Below, in pieces: positions 1 through 8,765 of a DNA stretch of 64,000 nucleotides; the first letter of the stretch is position 1, and the number at the start of each line of letters is the position of its first letter. Below the pieces are notes generated by a model that was given only the letters and a program-made list of their open reading frames with translations, searched no databases and was not told the origin of the DNA. Location of the stretch: contig NZ_CABFVH010000023.1 in the NCBI RefSeq assembly GCF_902141855.1, positions 1 through 64,000 on the forward strand, given 5' to 3'. Source of the stretch: Methylobacterium dankookense (lineage in GTDB: Bacteria > Pseudomonadota > Alphaproteobacteria > Rhizobiales > Beijerinckiaceae). A program made the translations under genes and the position numbers.

Positions 1-38
1 CCCGGACGTCTGTTTCATCTTCGCTCCTGGGGGCTACG

Positions 39-1454
39 ATGAACCAGCCATCCTCCGTTCGTGAAGACCCTCAATCTGTCTCAGGAGTGCTGACGGCGGA
101 CAGTTGGACGGGGCAACGTATCGACTTCCAATTCCCTATAGTTGCTATAGTAGGCGAAAACGGATCAGGAAAAAGCACAGTTTTGCAAGCGGCCGCGGCT
201 GTGTACCGTGCGCCAGGAAACTCAATCGAACGCTACGCCTCAGATTTCTTCCCTGATACCCCTTTCGAGAAGGTGGAGGGTGCGACCGTCCGCTTTTCGT
301 ATCGAGAGGGGCCACGATCATCGACGCGGACGGTACGTAAACCTTCGGACAGGTGGCGAGGTAACCCGGAGCGCCCTGAGCGTAGAATCGAGTATGTAGA
401 CCTGAGCCGGATACAGCCGGTCGGCGCACGAGTAGGCTACGTCAAACTGCTCAAGGCTGGCGTAATGGAAGGCGAACATACGCCGTTTGATGCGGCGCGC
501 CTGGATCGCTTCTCACAAATCATGGGAAAGAGATACGCGAAAGCTGGAATCTCTCTAACCAACATAGACAGTAGACGTGCAATTCCAGTTGTCGAACATG
601 GACAAGCTAGATACTCAGGCTTTCATCAGGGAGCTGGAGAGATTGCAGCCGCAGAGCTACTTGCAGCGGATTATCCCAGTTATGGCCTTGTGTTGATTGA
701 CGAAGTAGAAACTTCTCTTCATCCTAGAGCGCAACGACGTTTGATTCATGATCTTGCGCGCATTGCACGAGAGAAAGAACTACAGATCATTCTGACAACG
801 CATTCTCCCTATGTCCTCAGTGAGTTGCCTCCAGAGGGGCGCATTTATTTGATGGAAGGCGCGGGAGGAAAGACAGCTGTTACAGGTGTCAGTCCAGAAT
901 TTGCAATGACAAGGATGGATGAAGAGCAGCATCCAGAATGCGACGTGTATGTTGAGGACATCCGAGCTGCGGCTGTTGTGAGTGAATTGCTCGTGTCGGT
1001 GGAGCGAGACTTGCTCGCACGAGTGAAGATAATTCCTTATGGGACTGCATCCGTTGGCATGGCCTTGGGCATGATGGCAAGTCAACAACGTTTTCCAAGA
1101 CCTTCGGTCGTATTTCTAGATGGCGATCAAGCAAAAGCTACCGGATGTCACCTGCTTCCCGGTGACGATGCTCCTGAACGTGTTGTCTTTGAAACTCTGC
1201 AACAGAAAGACTGGCCTGAGATTTCTCAGAGAATCGGGCGCAGTCCAGCTGAGACTATCGATGCCCTGAACCGCAGTATGTCATTATCCGATCATCACGA
1301 TTGGCCGAAGGATGCGGCAGACCGTTTGATTGTAGGTACAGAGATACTGTGGCAGGCTCTTTGCGCTGCCTGGGCAAATCATGTCGCCAACACAAGCGCA
1401 AAGGATCAAGTAGCCATCCCGATAAGGGATGCTCTGGATGCTGGAAACACATAA
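39..1454 (+). CDS. AAA ATPase with OLD/TOPRIM-like C-terminal region
   Basis: The protein has Walker A GENGSGKST near residue 41 and an ABC/RecF-style Walker B (LVLIDEVETSLHP) followed by a TTHS switch, the layout of OLD/RecF-type ATPases. A later segment with CDVYVEDIRAAA and VVFLDGDQ resembles the acidic motifs of a TOPRIM nuclease, as in OLD proteins; that assignment is by eye. Such proteins often act in anti-phage defence. The gene is clearly more AT-rich than its surroundings, a sign of recent transfer. The reading frame stays open to the left window edge, so ATG 39 may not be the true start. Its 3' end overlaps a decayed recombinase on the other strand. Confidence 0.75.
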   Translation: MNQPSSVREDPQSVSGVLTADSWTGQRIDFQFPIVAIVGENGSGKSTVLQAAAAVYRAPGNSIERYASDFFPDTPFEKVEGATVRFSYREGPRSSTRTVRKPSDRWRGNPERPERRIEYVDLSRIQPVGARVGYVKLLKAGVMEGEHTPFDAARLDRFSQIMGKRYAKAGISLTNIDSRRAIPVVEHGQARYSGFHQGAGEIAAAELLAADYPSYGLVLIDEVETSLHPRAQRRLIHDLARIAREKELQIILTTHSPYVLSELPPEGRIYLMEGAGGKTAVTGVSPEFAMTRMDEEQHPECDVYVEDIRAAAVVSELLVSVERDLLARVKIIPYGTASVGMALGMMASQQRFPRPSVVFLDGDQAKATGCHLLPGDDAPERVVFETLQQKDWPEISQRIGRSPAETIDALNRSMSLSDHHDWPKDAADRLIVGTEILWQALCAAWANHVANTSAKDQVAIPIRDALDAGNT

Positions 1455-2014
1455 GTGCCTGATGGGCCTGCGCCCAGCTGCTGACCTGTACTGAAGCGGG
1501 TCGGCCCATGCCCTCCGACGACATCTGCCGCGCTGTCGTTGACACGGGCTGCTTGGGCGAGCGTCTGGAGGCACCGTCTCCAGGCATGTGACGGGTCCTG
1601 CCGATGAGTGCGATCAATCTCTAGCCCAAGCCCCTGCACCCAAGCCGCAACGTTCTTCGCTACGATCCTGTGTGAGGGCTTCGTGGCGTCAGCCTTGCGC
1701 CTGGACGAATCGTAAAACAGCGGCCCAGTCTTGCCTCGGACGAAGTCCAAGAAGCCTGCCTCGATCACCCCGGGGTGGATGGGGATCGTCCGCTCCGAGC
1801 TGAGCGTCTTCACCGAGCCGGCATCGGCGGTGATGCGGATGGCTGGGATGCCGTCCTGTTCGATGATGTCCTCAGCTCGAAGCTGTGCCATCTTACCCAC
1901 ACGGGCGCCTGAGGCGGCGCGCAGAGGCATACTCCGAATGGAAGAAGGCAGTGAGGCGAAGGTGCGGTCAGTTACTGCTGCGCCGATGCTGCTCGAATGC
2001 GACAACGCACTCAT
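1406..2014 (-). pseudogene. decayed tyrosine recombinase (catalytic-domain remnant)
   Basis: The minus-strand frame carries a recognisable phage-integrase catalytic segment: SGARVGKMAQLRAEDI (the first catalytic Arg region), a charged beta strand ending IPIHP, FLDFVRGKTGPLFYD, and SHAWRR (the H-x-x-R box). After GGHG the sequence loses similarity and there is no believable catalytic Tyr motif, so a frameshift or decay near the C-terminus is likely. The N-terminal core-binding domain is missing. The 3' end runs into the ATPase gene. I read it as a dead integrase marking an old insertion boundary. Confidence 0.7.
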
Positions 2015-2619
2015 CCACGAAAAATCTGCGGTACGCAGTTGGGGTATTTCGTGGGGTACGCAGGTATGTCTGGACGACCACTAACTCCTTGCACCTGTTG
2101 AGAAACTTGGCGCATTAAGGAAGTTGGTGGAGCTGAGGGGACTGTTACCCCGGTCGGAGCTAAGCCATTGAACTGGAAAAATGCTCTTTCCCCTCCGTGA
2201 CTTGTCGGGAGATGGCTTGGGAGGGCCGTGGGATTTATGGACCCTTGGGCCTCATCTTACCACCCCCAGAGGTTCCCCGTCTCGGATGTGGATCAGCGGC
2301 CTTCGCCGCCAGATCCCGCGGTCATGCTCGACCCGGTCCGTCGTGGTTCCATCCGGCTCGGATGCCGGCACGGCGACCCTTCGAGAGACCCGTCCCCGGA
2401 ACCACGCATCGCCGTGTTCGTGTTTAGGGTTCGTCCGCCTGAGGAGGGTGGCAGACCGCGAAGCCTGCCGACCGTCCTCGATCCCGGGCGCGTGCAAGGC
2501 ACGCCGCCTCCTTGTCCCCGGCGAGAACCGCAAGCCCATGCGCCGAAGGCCCGTGTGGCCCCGGGTCGCAATGACGAGCCGCTCGCCCGCTACGGGTGAG
2601 GCCAAACGCGACGGCCGGT
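2015..2619. other. gene-less stretch
   Basis: Several overlapping open frames exist on both strands, but all are arginine/proline-rich and lack recognisable protein character or a good ribosome-binding site. No tRNA-like fold was seen. The stretch separates the decayed recombinase from the next minus-strand gene. Confidence 0.5.
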
Positions 2620-3291
2620 TCAGGATGCCTGGCTCATCGCCCCGCGGCCGTCGCCGTAGCTGAGCCAAGCTTGCTCGGCCTGCATGCGATCGAGGAACCG
2701 GAGGGCCACAGCTCTGGTGGGAACGCCTTTGGTGCCCTGGCTGATGAGCATGAGCCGGCCTTCGCCCTTGGCCAGCATCTTGCCGACCCCACCGGGAGAG
2801 GATGGGTCCGACCAGACCGCGTGCACCACGTCGGCCCGGAGGAAAAGGTCTTCCACGGTCACCTTTCCGTCCCTCACGAGATCGCCGTTTCGGTTCGCCT
2901 CATCGACAAGGCGGCGCATCTCGGTCGTGTTCGCACGCAGCAAGGCCGCGACTTCAGGAGAGGGTTGCGCAGTTCCTGGCAAGGTGGTGGATCCGTCGCC
3001 GTAGGCATCGTTCAACGCCTCCGCCATGAAGCGGTCGATGCATGGAACCGCGGTCACCTTCCCCTTGAGCCGGCCGGACTTCTCCATACGCCGACCCACG
3101 CGCTTCCCCTTGACGAGGATCACGTGCGGGACGCCCGATCCCTCCCCGTCCGGGAACACGGCCCAGGCACAGTCAGCCGACCCGACGAGCGAGCGCATGT
3201 ATTCCATGCGTTCCCGAACGGGTAAGGCGTTCAATGCCTGAGCGTGCTTGTTGGCCATTCCGGTTAGCTGTGCGAGGAGCCGCTGGTCCAT
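2620..3291 (-). CDS. hypothetical protein
   Basis: I do not recognise the family. The 223-residue product has normal soluble-protein composition: an N-terminal helical section (MDQRLLAQLTGMANKHAQAL), a basic central part with VILVKGKRVGRRMEKSGRLKG, and an acidic helical region around NTTEMRRLVDEANRNGD. No signal peptide or membrane segment is visible. The start at 3291 is preferred over an in-frame ATG at 3321 because a GGGGGA ribosome-binding site lies just upstream of it. It sits between two recombinase loci and is probably cargo of the accessory region. Confidence 0.6.
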   Translation of the reverse strand: MDQRLLAQLTGMANKHAQALNALPVRERMEYMRSLVGSADCAWAVFPDGEGSGVPHVILVKGKRVGRRMEKSGRLKGKVTAVPCIDRFMAEALNDAYGDGSTTLPGTAQPSPEVAALLRANTTEMRRLVDEANRNGDLVRDGKVTVEDLFLRADVVHAVWSDPSSPGGVGKMLAKGEGRLMLISQGTKGVPTRAVALRFLDRMQAEQAWLSYGDGRGAMSQAS

Positions 3292-3321
3292 GTATTCCCC
3301 CAAGTTGCGAACAGGGTGCAC

Positions 3322-3860
3322 GGAACAAGACTCGCAGTCGTGAACGCCCAGGCTACCCGCGCCGCAAAAACGATGGCGTGGTTGAGAGCGCGTAACCGGT
3401 CTCGGGCCCCGTGGGCGCTACGCATACCCGCATCGGCACGGTCGCGAGGCTCCCGGAGAAAATCCAATCCATATCCCGGTGCACGAGGCGCCCCTCGGCG
3501 CGTGATGCGTCCTGCCGAAAAGGGGGCAAAGCACCGGAATGACGGGTCCGGTCCTGTCATCGGCCCTGTCACTCGGTGGGCATGAAGTGACATGAGCTCG
3601 CTCTCGCCGACGCGAATCGGTCCGAGATGCGCATCGGGCGGTGGCCATCTTTTTTTATCTGCGGTATAATTGACCATCCACAAATAGCACGGCGAGCGGT
3701 TTGGGGACCGGGGCGGAACCGGGTGGCGGCAGCACGACGCGTTAGCGTTGGATCAAGGCACTCGCCGCATCATCGGCATTGCAGCGGACCGACGATTGAC
3801 TGTCTGAGGTGCCCGGCATCCCGCTTGGCAGGAGTGAAGCGTCGCCGCGCTGGGCTCCGC
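3322..3860. other. intergenic region before recombinase
   Basis: No convincing gene. It holds a T-rich patch followed by TATAAT near 3663, a plausible -10 box for the plus-strand recombinase, though I could not find a good -35 at the right distance. Confidence 0.4.
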
Positions 3861-5315
3861 ATGGAGTACGTCTTGGCCCGCACGCCCGACCCGAAGAAGG
3901 CTTACCTGGAATTGCACGGCGGCACGTGGCGGGTCACGGTCTCGGTTCCGGTAGCGGTGCGGCGCGCCCTCGGGGCCACGAAGCTCGTGCACAATCTCGG
4001 CACGGACAGCCTCAGGGAGGCGAACGTGCTCAAGAGGAAGCACGTGGAGCGCTTCAAGCGGCGGATCGCGGAGGCCATGGAGGCGGTGGGGCGCCCCGGC
4101 GTGGACGACATGAAGATCGCCGTTGAGTTCTCGAAGATCGCGGAGGAACTCAAGCGGAAGGGCAGTGCCGAGGATTGGCAGGAGTTTCAGGAGGCGGTCT
4201 ACGAGCGCCATGCGGAGATCCGCTGGAAGGACGCGCGTTGGGTCAGGGTCGAAGATCCCGAGGAAGGCCCGAACGAGATCGAGGAGGCGCTTCCCGAGCA
4301 GACCGAGAAGGCCATGCTCTTCTCGGCGATCTCGCACGGGCGGGCGACTCCCGTCGACCTGATGCACGAGGACTACCGCAAGCAGCTCTTCGTCAAGGAC
4401 CGGACCCGGGCGGACGACGCCCGCGCGCTGCGCCTCCTGCAGGAATGGTGCAAGCGCGAGCGCATCCCGGCCACGCTTCAGGAGATCGACGTGAGGCGCG
4501 CGCACGCCTTCGCCGACGCGCTGGTCGAGATGACCGGCCTCCACCACGTGACGCTCAACAAGTACATCGGCCGGCTCTCCGGCTACTGGCAGTGGATGGT
4601 GCCGAGGACGGCGGCCGTGTCGGGCAACGTGTTCGCCAACGTCCGCCTCAAGGGCCCGAAGGAGAAGCACGACCAGAAGGAGAGGCCCTTCAAGGACAGT
4701 GAACTCGCGGACCTGCTGCTCGGGCCCGCCCCGCCGAAGCTGCGAGACCTGATGCTGATCGGGGCGCTGACAGGGGCGCGGCTCGACGCCATCGTCGACC
4801 TGAAGGTCCGCGACACGGCGTACAATTGCTTCCTGTTCAAGCCTCAGAAGCAGGAGGCGTCGGCCCGCTACGTACCGATCCATCCCGACCTGGTGGAACT
4901 CGTCGCCCGGCGAACGGCCGGCAAGCGACCCGAGGACGACCTTTTTCCGGAATGGCCCCCCGTCAAGAAGGCCGACTCGATGCGCGAGCGCAGCTTCAAG
5001 GCCTCGAACCGGTTCACGGAATACCGCCGAAGCGTCGGGGTCGACGAGGTGGTGGCCGGCAAGCGGCGGTCCCTGGTGAACTTCCACTCCTTCCGGCGCT
5101 GGTTCAGCAGCCGCATGGAGCAGGCCGGGGTGCCGGGCGAGATGATTTCCGCAATCGTCGGGCACAAGCGCAGCAGCATCACCCTGGACGTATACAGCGA
5201 GGGGCCGCACATGCGCGCGGCGCGCCGAGCCATCGCAAAGCTCAAGTTGCCCCCACTGGACGGCAGCCCGATCCGCGATGAGATGACACTCAGGCCGCGG
5301 GCGCATTCCAGGTAG
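3861..5315 (+). CDS. tyrosine recombinase/integrase (DUF6538 type)
   Basis: The N-terminus MEYVLARTPDPKKAYLEL with the following GGTWRVTVSVPVAVRRALG matches the DUF6538 arm seen in many alphaproteobacterial integrases. A SAM-like core-binding domain lies at about 140-260. The catalytic domain shows LTGARLDAIVDLK (first Arg), HSFRRWF (H-x-x-R), a GHKRSS turn and a terminal VYSEG supplying the nucleophilic Tyr. All expected catalytic boxes are present, so the enzyme looks active. The open frame extends upstream to 3627, but the family N-terminus and the arginine-rich junk before it favour ATG 3861. It probably mobilises or once mobilised the surrounding accessory DNA; no attachment repeats were identified. 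Confidence 0.88.
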   Translation: MEYVLARTPDPKKAYLELHGGTWRVTVSVPVAVRRALGATKLVHNLGTDSLREANVLKRKHVERFKRRIAEAMEAVGRPGVDDMKIAVEFSKIAEELKRKGSAEDWQEFQEAVYERHAEIRWKDARWVRVEDPEEGPNEIEEALPEQTEKAMLFSAISHGRATPVDLMHEDYRKQLFVKDRTRADDARALRLLQEWCKRERIPATLQEIDVRRAHAFADALVEMTGLHHVTLNKYIGRLSGYWQWMVPRTAAVSGNVFANVRLKGPKEKHDQKERPFKDSELADLLLGPAPPKLRDLMLIGALTGARLDAIVDLKVRDTAYNCFLFKPQKQEASARYVPIHPDLVELVARRTAGKRPEDDLFPEWPPVKKADSMRERSFKASNRFTEYRRSVGVDEVVAGKRRSLVNFHSFRRWFSSRMEQAGVPGEMISAIVGHKRSSITLDVYSEGPHMRAARRAIAKLKLPPLDGSPIRDEMTLRPRAHSR

Positions 5316-5576
5316 GGCGCGGTTACGACGGGCGGGCAGCCGTCCGCGCGACCGGCTTGCTCCGTTTCCCTCCCGCCAGGAACCGTTTCGGGCAGCCGGT
5401 CTCGCCTCGCCCACCGGCGTCGCCCTCGCGTGATGGCCTCGTCCCGGGAGCAAGCGCCTGGGCTGCGCGAGCCATGCGACGTGACCCAAGGTCATTTGTC
5501 TGCATCCTAGAGGTTTGCGGTAACCTTCATGACGGCTTCGGGTCGCCTCAGCGCCACAACTACCTTGTCGCAGATA

Positions 5577-5593
5577 TTATACCCATGGTATAA
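5577..5593. promoter_or_regulatory. AT-rich perfect dyad, candidate operator/promoter
   Basis: TTATACC-CAT-GGTATAA is a perfect 7-bp inverted repeat with a 3-base centre in otherwise GC-rich DNA, about 50 bases upstream of the gene starting at 5643. It could be a repressor operator overlapping a -10 element. Function is inferred from position only. Confidence 0.4.
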
Positions 5594-5642
5594 ATAAGCA
5601 TCGCCGAGAAAGAGGTTCGAGCGTGCACTGACGGAGGTGGCA

Positions 5643-6542
5643 ATGGTCGTGGGGTTCTTTTCTGACGATGGTTCCGCTCTTTACGCCGCGCTGTTGGCCA
5701 GCTGCGGGCTTGCGTGCGTAGGACGGCTCATGACCGTCATCGACGGACAGGGGATCGGGCGGCCGACCAGCGGTCCATCAATGGAGGACGCGGCGGCATC
5801 CCGGGCGGACATGTCCGCGATGCTCGCGCGGGCGGCGGCCGGCGGCCAAGCCGACGTCGCCTTCGTCGCCCCGCTCGGCTTCCTGCATGAGGGCGGCGTC
5901 TGGACCCACCTCGACGTGGCCGTGGTCTCCGGTGGGGACCCCCTGCAAGCCAAGCGCGCCAGGCGGTCCGCCGGTCACGCTGCCGGCGGGGAGCTTGGTG
6001 CCGGCTCGAAGCGTCGGGATGCATCCGACCGCTGCGCGCGTCGCCCGTGGCTCCTGACGTTCGGGGCGGGGCGGCCCCATGGGCCTGCCGCATCGGCCAA
6101 ACATTGCCTGCAGGGACGCGGCACCGAAGCCGCCGCAAGGACGCTGCCGGTCCGGGTGCCTTTGCCCGGTCGATCCGTGAAGGCCGCCATGGACCGCGGG
6201 CTTCCGACGCTTGAGACCCTACGCATTGGGATCCTGCTGGCGGCGACCTTTGAGGTCGCCGCTGCGGATCCCGAGGCCGCCGCCGTCGAACTCGCGACGA
6301 TGGCCGACCTGATGTCTCCGGCATCCCATCCGACTGACCGAGCCCTGGCCGGACGCCTGTCCGATCTGGCGGATCGGCTGGACGACATCGAACGGGCACT
6401 GGGTACGCCGGCATCGCCGACCGCCTCCAATAGGCGGGATCGGGGCATGCGGAGGATTGCCCGGCCCTGTCGCGACGCCGTCCCGGAACTGCCGGCGGCA
6501 TCCTGGCCGGCGGGCAGCGCATCCGCCGCTGGACGTCGATAG
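5643..6542 (+). CDS. hypothetical protein
   Basis: A 299-residue frame beginning MVVGFFSDDGSALYAALLAS. The start is supported by a strong GGAGGT ribosome-binding site five bases before ATG 5643. The N-terminal half looks like a globular protein (ADVAFVAPLGFLHEGGVWTH), and a helical segment around ATFEVAAADPEAAAVELATM is believable. The middle and C-terminus are arginine/serine/alanine-rich and could reflect a frameshift or low constraint. A long opposite-strand frame overlaps it but reads as a compositional shadow. No family recognised. Confidence 0.5.
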   Translation: MVVGFFSDDGSALYAALLASCGLACVGRLMTVIDGQGIGRPTSGPSMEDAAASRADMSAMLARAAAGGQADVAFVAPLGFLHEGGVWTHLDVAVVSGGDPLQAKRARRSAGHAAGGELGAGSKRRDASDRCARRPWLLTFGAGRPHGPAASAKHCLQGRGTEAAARTLPVRVPLPGRSVKAAMDRGLPTLETLRIGILLAATFEVAAADPEAAAVELATMADLMSPASHPTDRALAGRLSDLADRLDDIERALGTPASPTASNRRDRGMRRIARPCRDAVPELPAASWPAGSASAAGRR

Positions 6543-7050
6543 CCGGTGTCGCTTCCCGGTACGCGACCGTGCATCGGCACCTGACCCGCCGATCCGGTCT
6601 CAAGAAACGCTCCGCCCCTGCCCGATCCGGTTCCGGTAGGGGCGCGAGCCGGCCACGGTGCGTCGGGAGCCCGCTGCGCCCCGCCCAAAGTGGCATTCGA
6701 ACGGGACAACCAAGTAGGCGCGATGGGCGTCAAGGCCGACGCTCGGATGCCACGCGCGCAGGGTATCGGGTCAGCGCAACCTCATAGCCGGCCTCGAAGT
6801 CGCGAAACCGCACCCCCGCGGGGCTCGCTCGCAGCGCCCGCTTAGACTCAGTCTCGGTGTTCAAAGGCGGTCCAACTCGACAAGTGCGCCTGCGTGGGCG
6901 GGTCGACCAAGGTCCCGCTCGGCTTCGTCCCGCTCACCGAGAACGTGATGATGGTCGTTATGACCTTCCGGATGCTGGCGATGCACCGTTGAGTGTCATG
7001 CGCACCGCCCGGGGAACCACCCGCCCCGCGCGAGAACCGGGGCGTAGACC
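6543..7050. other. gene-less stretch
   Basis: Open frames here are short, basic and mutually overlapping; none has a good start context. Nothing else recognised. Confidence 0.4.
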
Positions 7051-7278
7051 TCAAGCCGGGTCGAGTTCGTTGACCAGCATCGAGAGGTAGAGGGCGATCC
7101 GCCGGCTCGCCGCCGGGTCGGGGGCCGCGACCGAAAAGCCCACGTCGAGGATGTCGTCGCCGTAACGCCTCATCACCGACTCGGCCATCAGCGCGACCTC
7201 GCGCTCCGCCTGCGCCATTAGGACCCGACGTCCGTCGCGGGTCGCCAACCGCACCTCGAAGCGCCGCGTGGACGTCAA
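7051..7278 (-). CDS. small hypothetical protein (75 aa)
   Basis: The product is compact and evenly composed: MTSTRRFEVRLATRDGRRVL, an alpha-helical EREVALMAESVMRRYGDD, and a hydrophobic C-terminal helix IALYLSMLVNELDPA. It starts with TTG preceded by a GGGGAG ribosome-binding site. A longer frame in another phase (6848-7333) is arginine/glycine-rich and was not preferred. The family is unknown. It is likely cytoplasmic, since it has no signal peptide. Confidence 0.55.
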   Translation of the reverse strand: MTSTRRFEVRLATRDGRRVLMAQAEREVALMAESVMRRYGDDILDVGFSVAAPDPAASRRIALYLSMLVNELDPA

Positions 7279-7540
7279 CGGTTTGCTCCCCTCGGGCGAG
7301 GCCGCCCGTCAGCGCGCCCGACGATGAGGCCAAGCAATGAACGGCCTCCGGAAACCGATCCGAAAACGGTTCCGTGACATGGCCGAGACCTCGCCAGGGG
7401 ACAAGCGGGGCAGGAGTCCCCGGTGCCTAAATTCGGGTTCATACCGGAACGAGGGGGAGGCCGTGTTCGTCCCAGCTAGGGCTTCCCGGCCGCCCGAAGG
7501 CGTGCGGGACATCCCCAATGCAGCGTTCCCAAGGTTCCCT

Positions 7541-8398
7541 ATGACCCGTCCGATCCACGCCCTCGCGGCTACGCTCCTCCTGGCCTCGACCGTGCTCACA
7601 CCAGCCCTGGCACGCGAGGCCGCCCCGGCCTCAACCCCCGCCAAGGCGGTCGCCCCCTCCGCCGCACAGATCCTGGCGCGCATGCAGGTCGCCCAGGAAA
7701 CCACCGCGACCCAGCCCGCGGGTTCACAGGGCCCTGGTAACAAGACCGAGGGCGTTCGCCAGTCCTCGCAGACCCAGGTGACAAGCCGCCAGCCCCTCGG
7801 GGCATTCCCAACGAACGAGGTCAGCCGCCAGCCGGTCATCGATCTCGGCGCCGGCGAGGAGGGCATGAAGAAGGACGTCGCCGCCCTTCAGCAGACCCTG
7901 ACCGAGTTGCAGCAACTCCAGTTGCAGACCAAGCAGGCGCACTGGAACGCGTCGGGCACCCTGTACTACCCGCTGCACCTCCTGCTGCAGGAGCACTACG
8001 AGGGCCTGTCGAAGTACGCCGACACCATCGCCGAGCGCCTCCTCGCTGTCGGCGTCTCGGCCGACGGGCGCGCGAACACCATCGTGAAGACTTCCGGCGT
8101 GCCGGAGATTCCCGGCGGCTTCCTCGACGATGCGCAGATCCTCGTGTGGTTCACCAACGCCTACAAGCGCGTCGGCGAGGAAGTGCACGCGGCCATCAAG
8201 ACGACCGAGGACGTCGACCCCACCACGTCGAACCTGCTGCAGGAGGTCGAGCACGGGATCGCCAAGTACCAGTGGCAGATGCGGGCGCAGCTCCAGCGGA
8301 CGCACACCGACCCGAACACCGGCTGGGACCTCAACGACAACAAGCCGGTCGACCTGCAGGGCCAGCAGCCTCCGGCCCAAACACCCGCCAAGCCCTGA
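7541..8398 (+). CDS. exported Dps-like ferritin protein
   Basis: Residues 1-24 form a Sec signal peptide (MTRPIHALAATLLLASTVLT, cut near ALA). A Pro/Gln-rich linker follows to about residue 110, then a Dps/ferritin-like four-helix domain with the ferroxidase-type pattern AHWN, PLHLLL, EHYEGLSKYAD and TIAERLLAVGV. Classical Dps proteins are cytoplasmic iron-oxidising shells; a signal peptide plus a roughly 85-residue linker is unusual and suggests a periplasmic iron or peroxide role. The start was set at the signal-peptide Met because upstream in-frame sequence is not protein-like. A strong terminator follows. The cytochrome b561 and VIT1 genes downstream suit an iron/redox theme. Confidence 0.85.
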   Translation: MTRPIHALAATLLLASTVLTPALAREAAPASTPAKAVAPSAAQILARMQVAQETTATQPAGSQGPGNKTEGVRQSSQTQVTSRQPLGAFPTNEVSRQPVIDLGAGEEGMKKDVAALQQTLTELQQLQLQTKQAHWNASGTLYYPLHLLLQEHYEGLSKYADTIAERLLAVGVSADGRANTIVKTSGVPEIPGGFLDDAQILVWFTNAYKRVGEEVHAAIKTTEDVDPTTSNLLQEVEHGIAKYQWQMRAQLQRTHTDPNTGWDLNDNKPVDLQGQQPPAQTPAKP

Positions 8399-8408
8399 CG
8401 ACAGCCAA

Positions 8409-8433
8409 CCCCGCGCCGTCAGGCGCGGGGTTT
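8409..8433 (+). terminator. intrinsic terminator of the Dps-like gene
   Basis: A perfect 9-bp stem CCCCGCGCC / GGCGCGGGG with loop GTCA, followed by TTT, begins 11 bases after the stop codon at 8398. Confidence 0.8.
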
Positions 8434-8475
8434 CCCCTTGACCCGCGATCAGTTTATATTAATTCCAAACTAGAG

Positions 8476-8751
8476 ATGCGCCCTTGGGATCGAACGACGC
8501 CTCAGCCTCCCCTCACGCCCGGCCAGCGAGCCATGTTGCTCCGGCTCGACCGGGAGGGACCGCTCGTCTCGCCCAAGCCCTGGGAGATGCGCACGGTCCG
8601 GTCCCTGAGGGAACGCGGGTTGATCCGCCCGCGGCTTTCGAGCCGGGACCTCGAGGGGCTCTGGTTCATCAGCGCCAAGGGCCGGCGAGCCATCGCCCCG
8701 GTGCGTCCGGCAGTCGGCGACCGTCATCCCCTGGCAGCATCACCGGCGTAG
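8476..8751 (+). CDS. small winged-helix-like protein
   Basis: A 91-residue product: TPGQRAMLLRLDREGPL, a helix MRTVRSLRERGLI, then a beta-hairpin-like section ending GLWFISAKGRRAIAP. The pattern helix - LRERGLI - strands - TxxGRxA is that of small winged-helix DNA-binding domains (MarR/PadR-like topology), though no specific family is recognised. An AT-rich leader (TTTATATTAATT) lies just upstream and may hold its promoter. It may regulate the cytochrome b561/VIT1 genes that begin 15 bases downstream. Confidence 0.65.
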   Translation: MRPWDRTTPQPPLTPGQRAMLLRLDREGPLVSPKPWEMRTVRSLRERGLIRPRLSSRDLEGLWFISAKGRRAIAPVRPAVGDRHPLAASPA

Positions 8752-8765
8752 GCAGGATCTCGACC

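Noticed and set aside
2100..2200. Possible tRNA next to the decayed integrase
   Set aside because: No cloverleaf arms or conserved TTC-containing T loop could be drawn.
3753..5495. 580-codon minus-strand open frame opposite the recombinase
   Set aside because: The plus strand carries all tyrosine-recombinase motifs; the opposite frame has no recognisable domain.
5737..6696. 319-codon minus-strand frame overlapping the hypothetical gene at 5643
   Set aside because: Extremely Arg/Pro-rich with no good ribosome-binding site, whereas ATG 5643 on the plus strand has GGAGGT at proper distance.
6848..7333. 161-codon minus-strand frame overlapping the 75-residue gene
   Set aside because: Its composition is Gly/Arg-rich; the shorter frame has better start context and protein-like composition.
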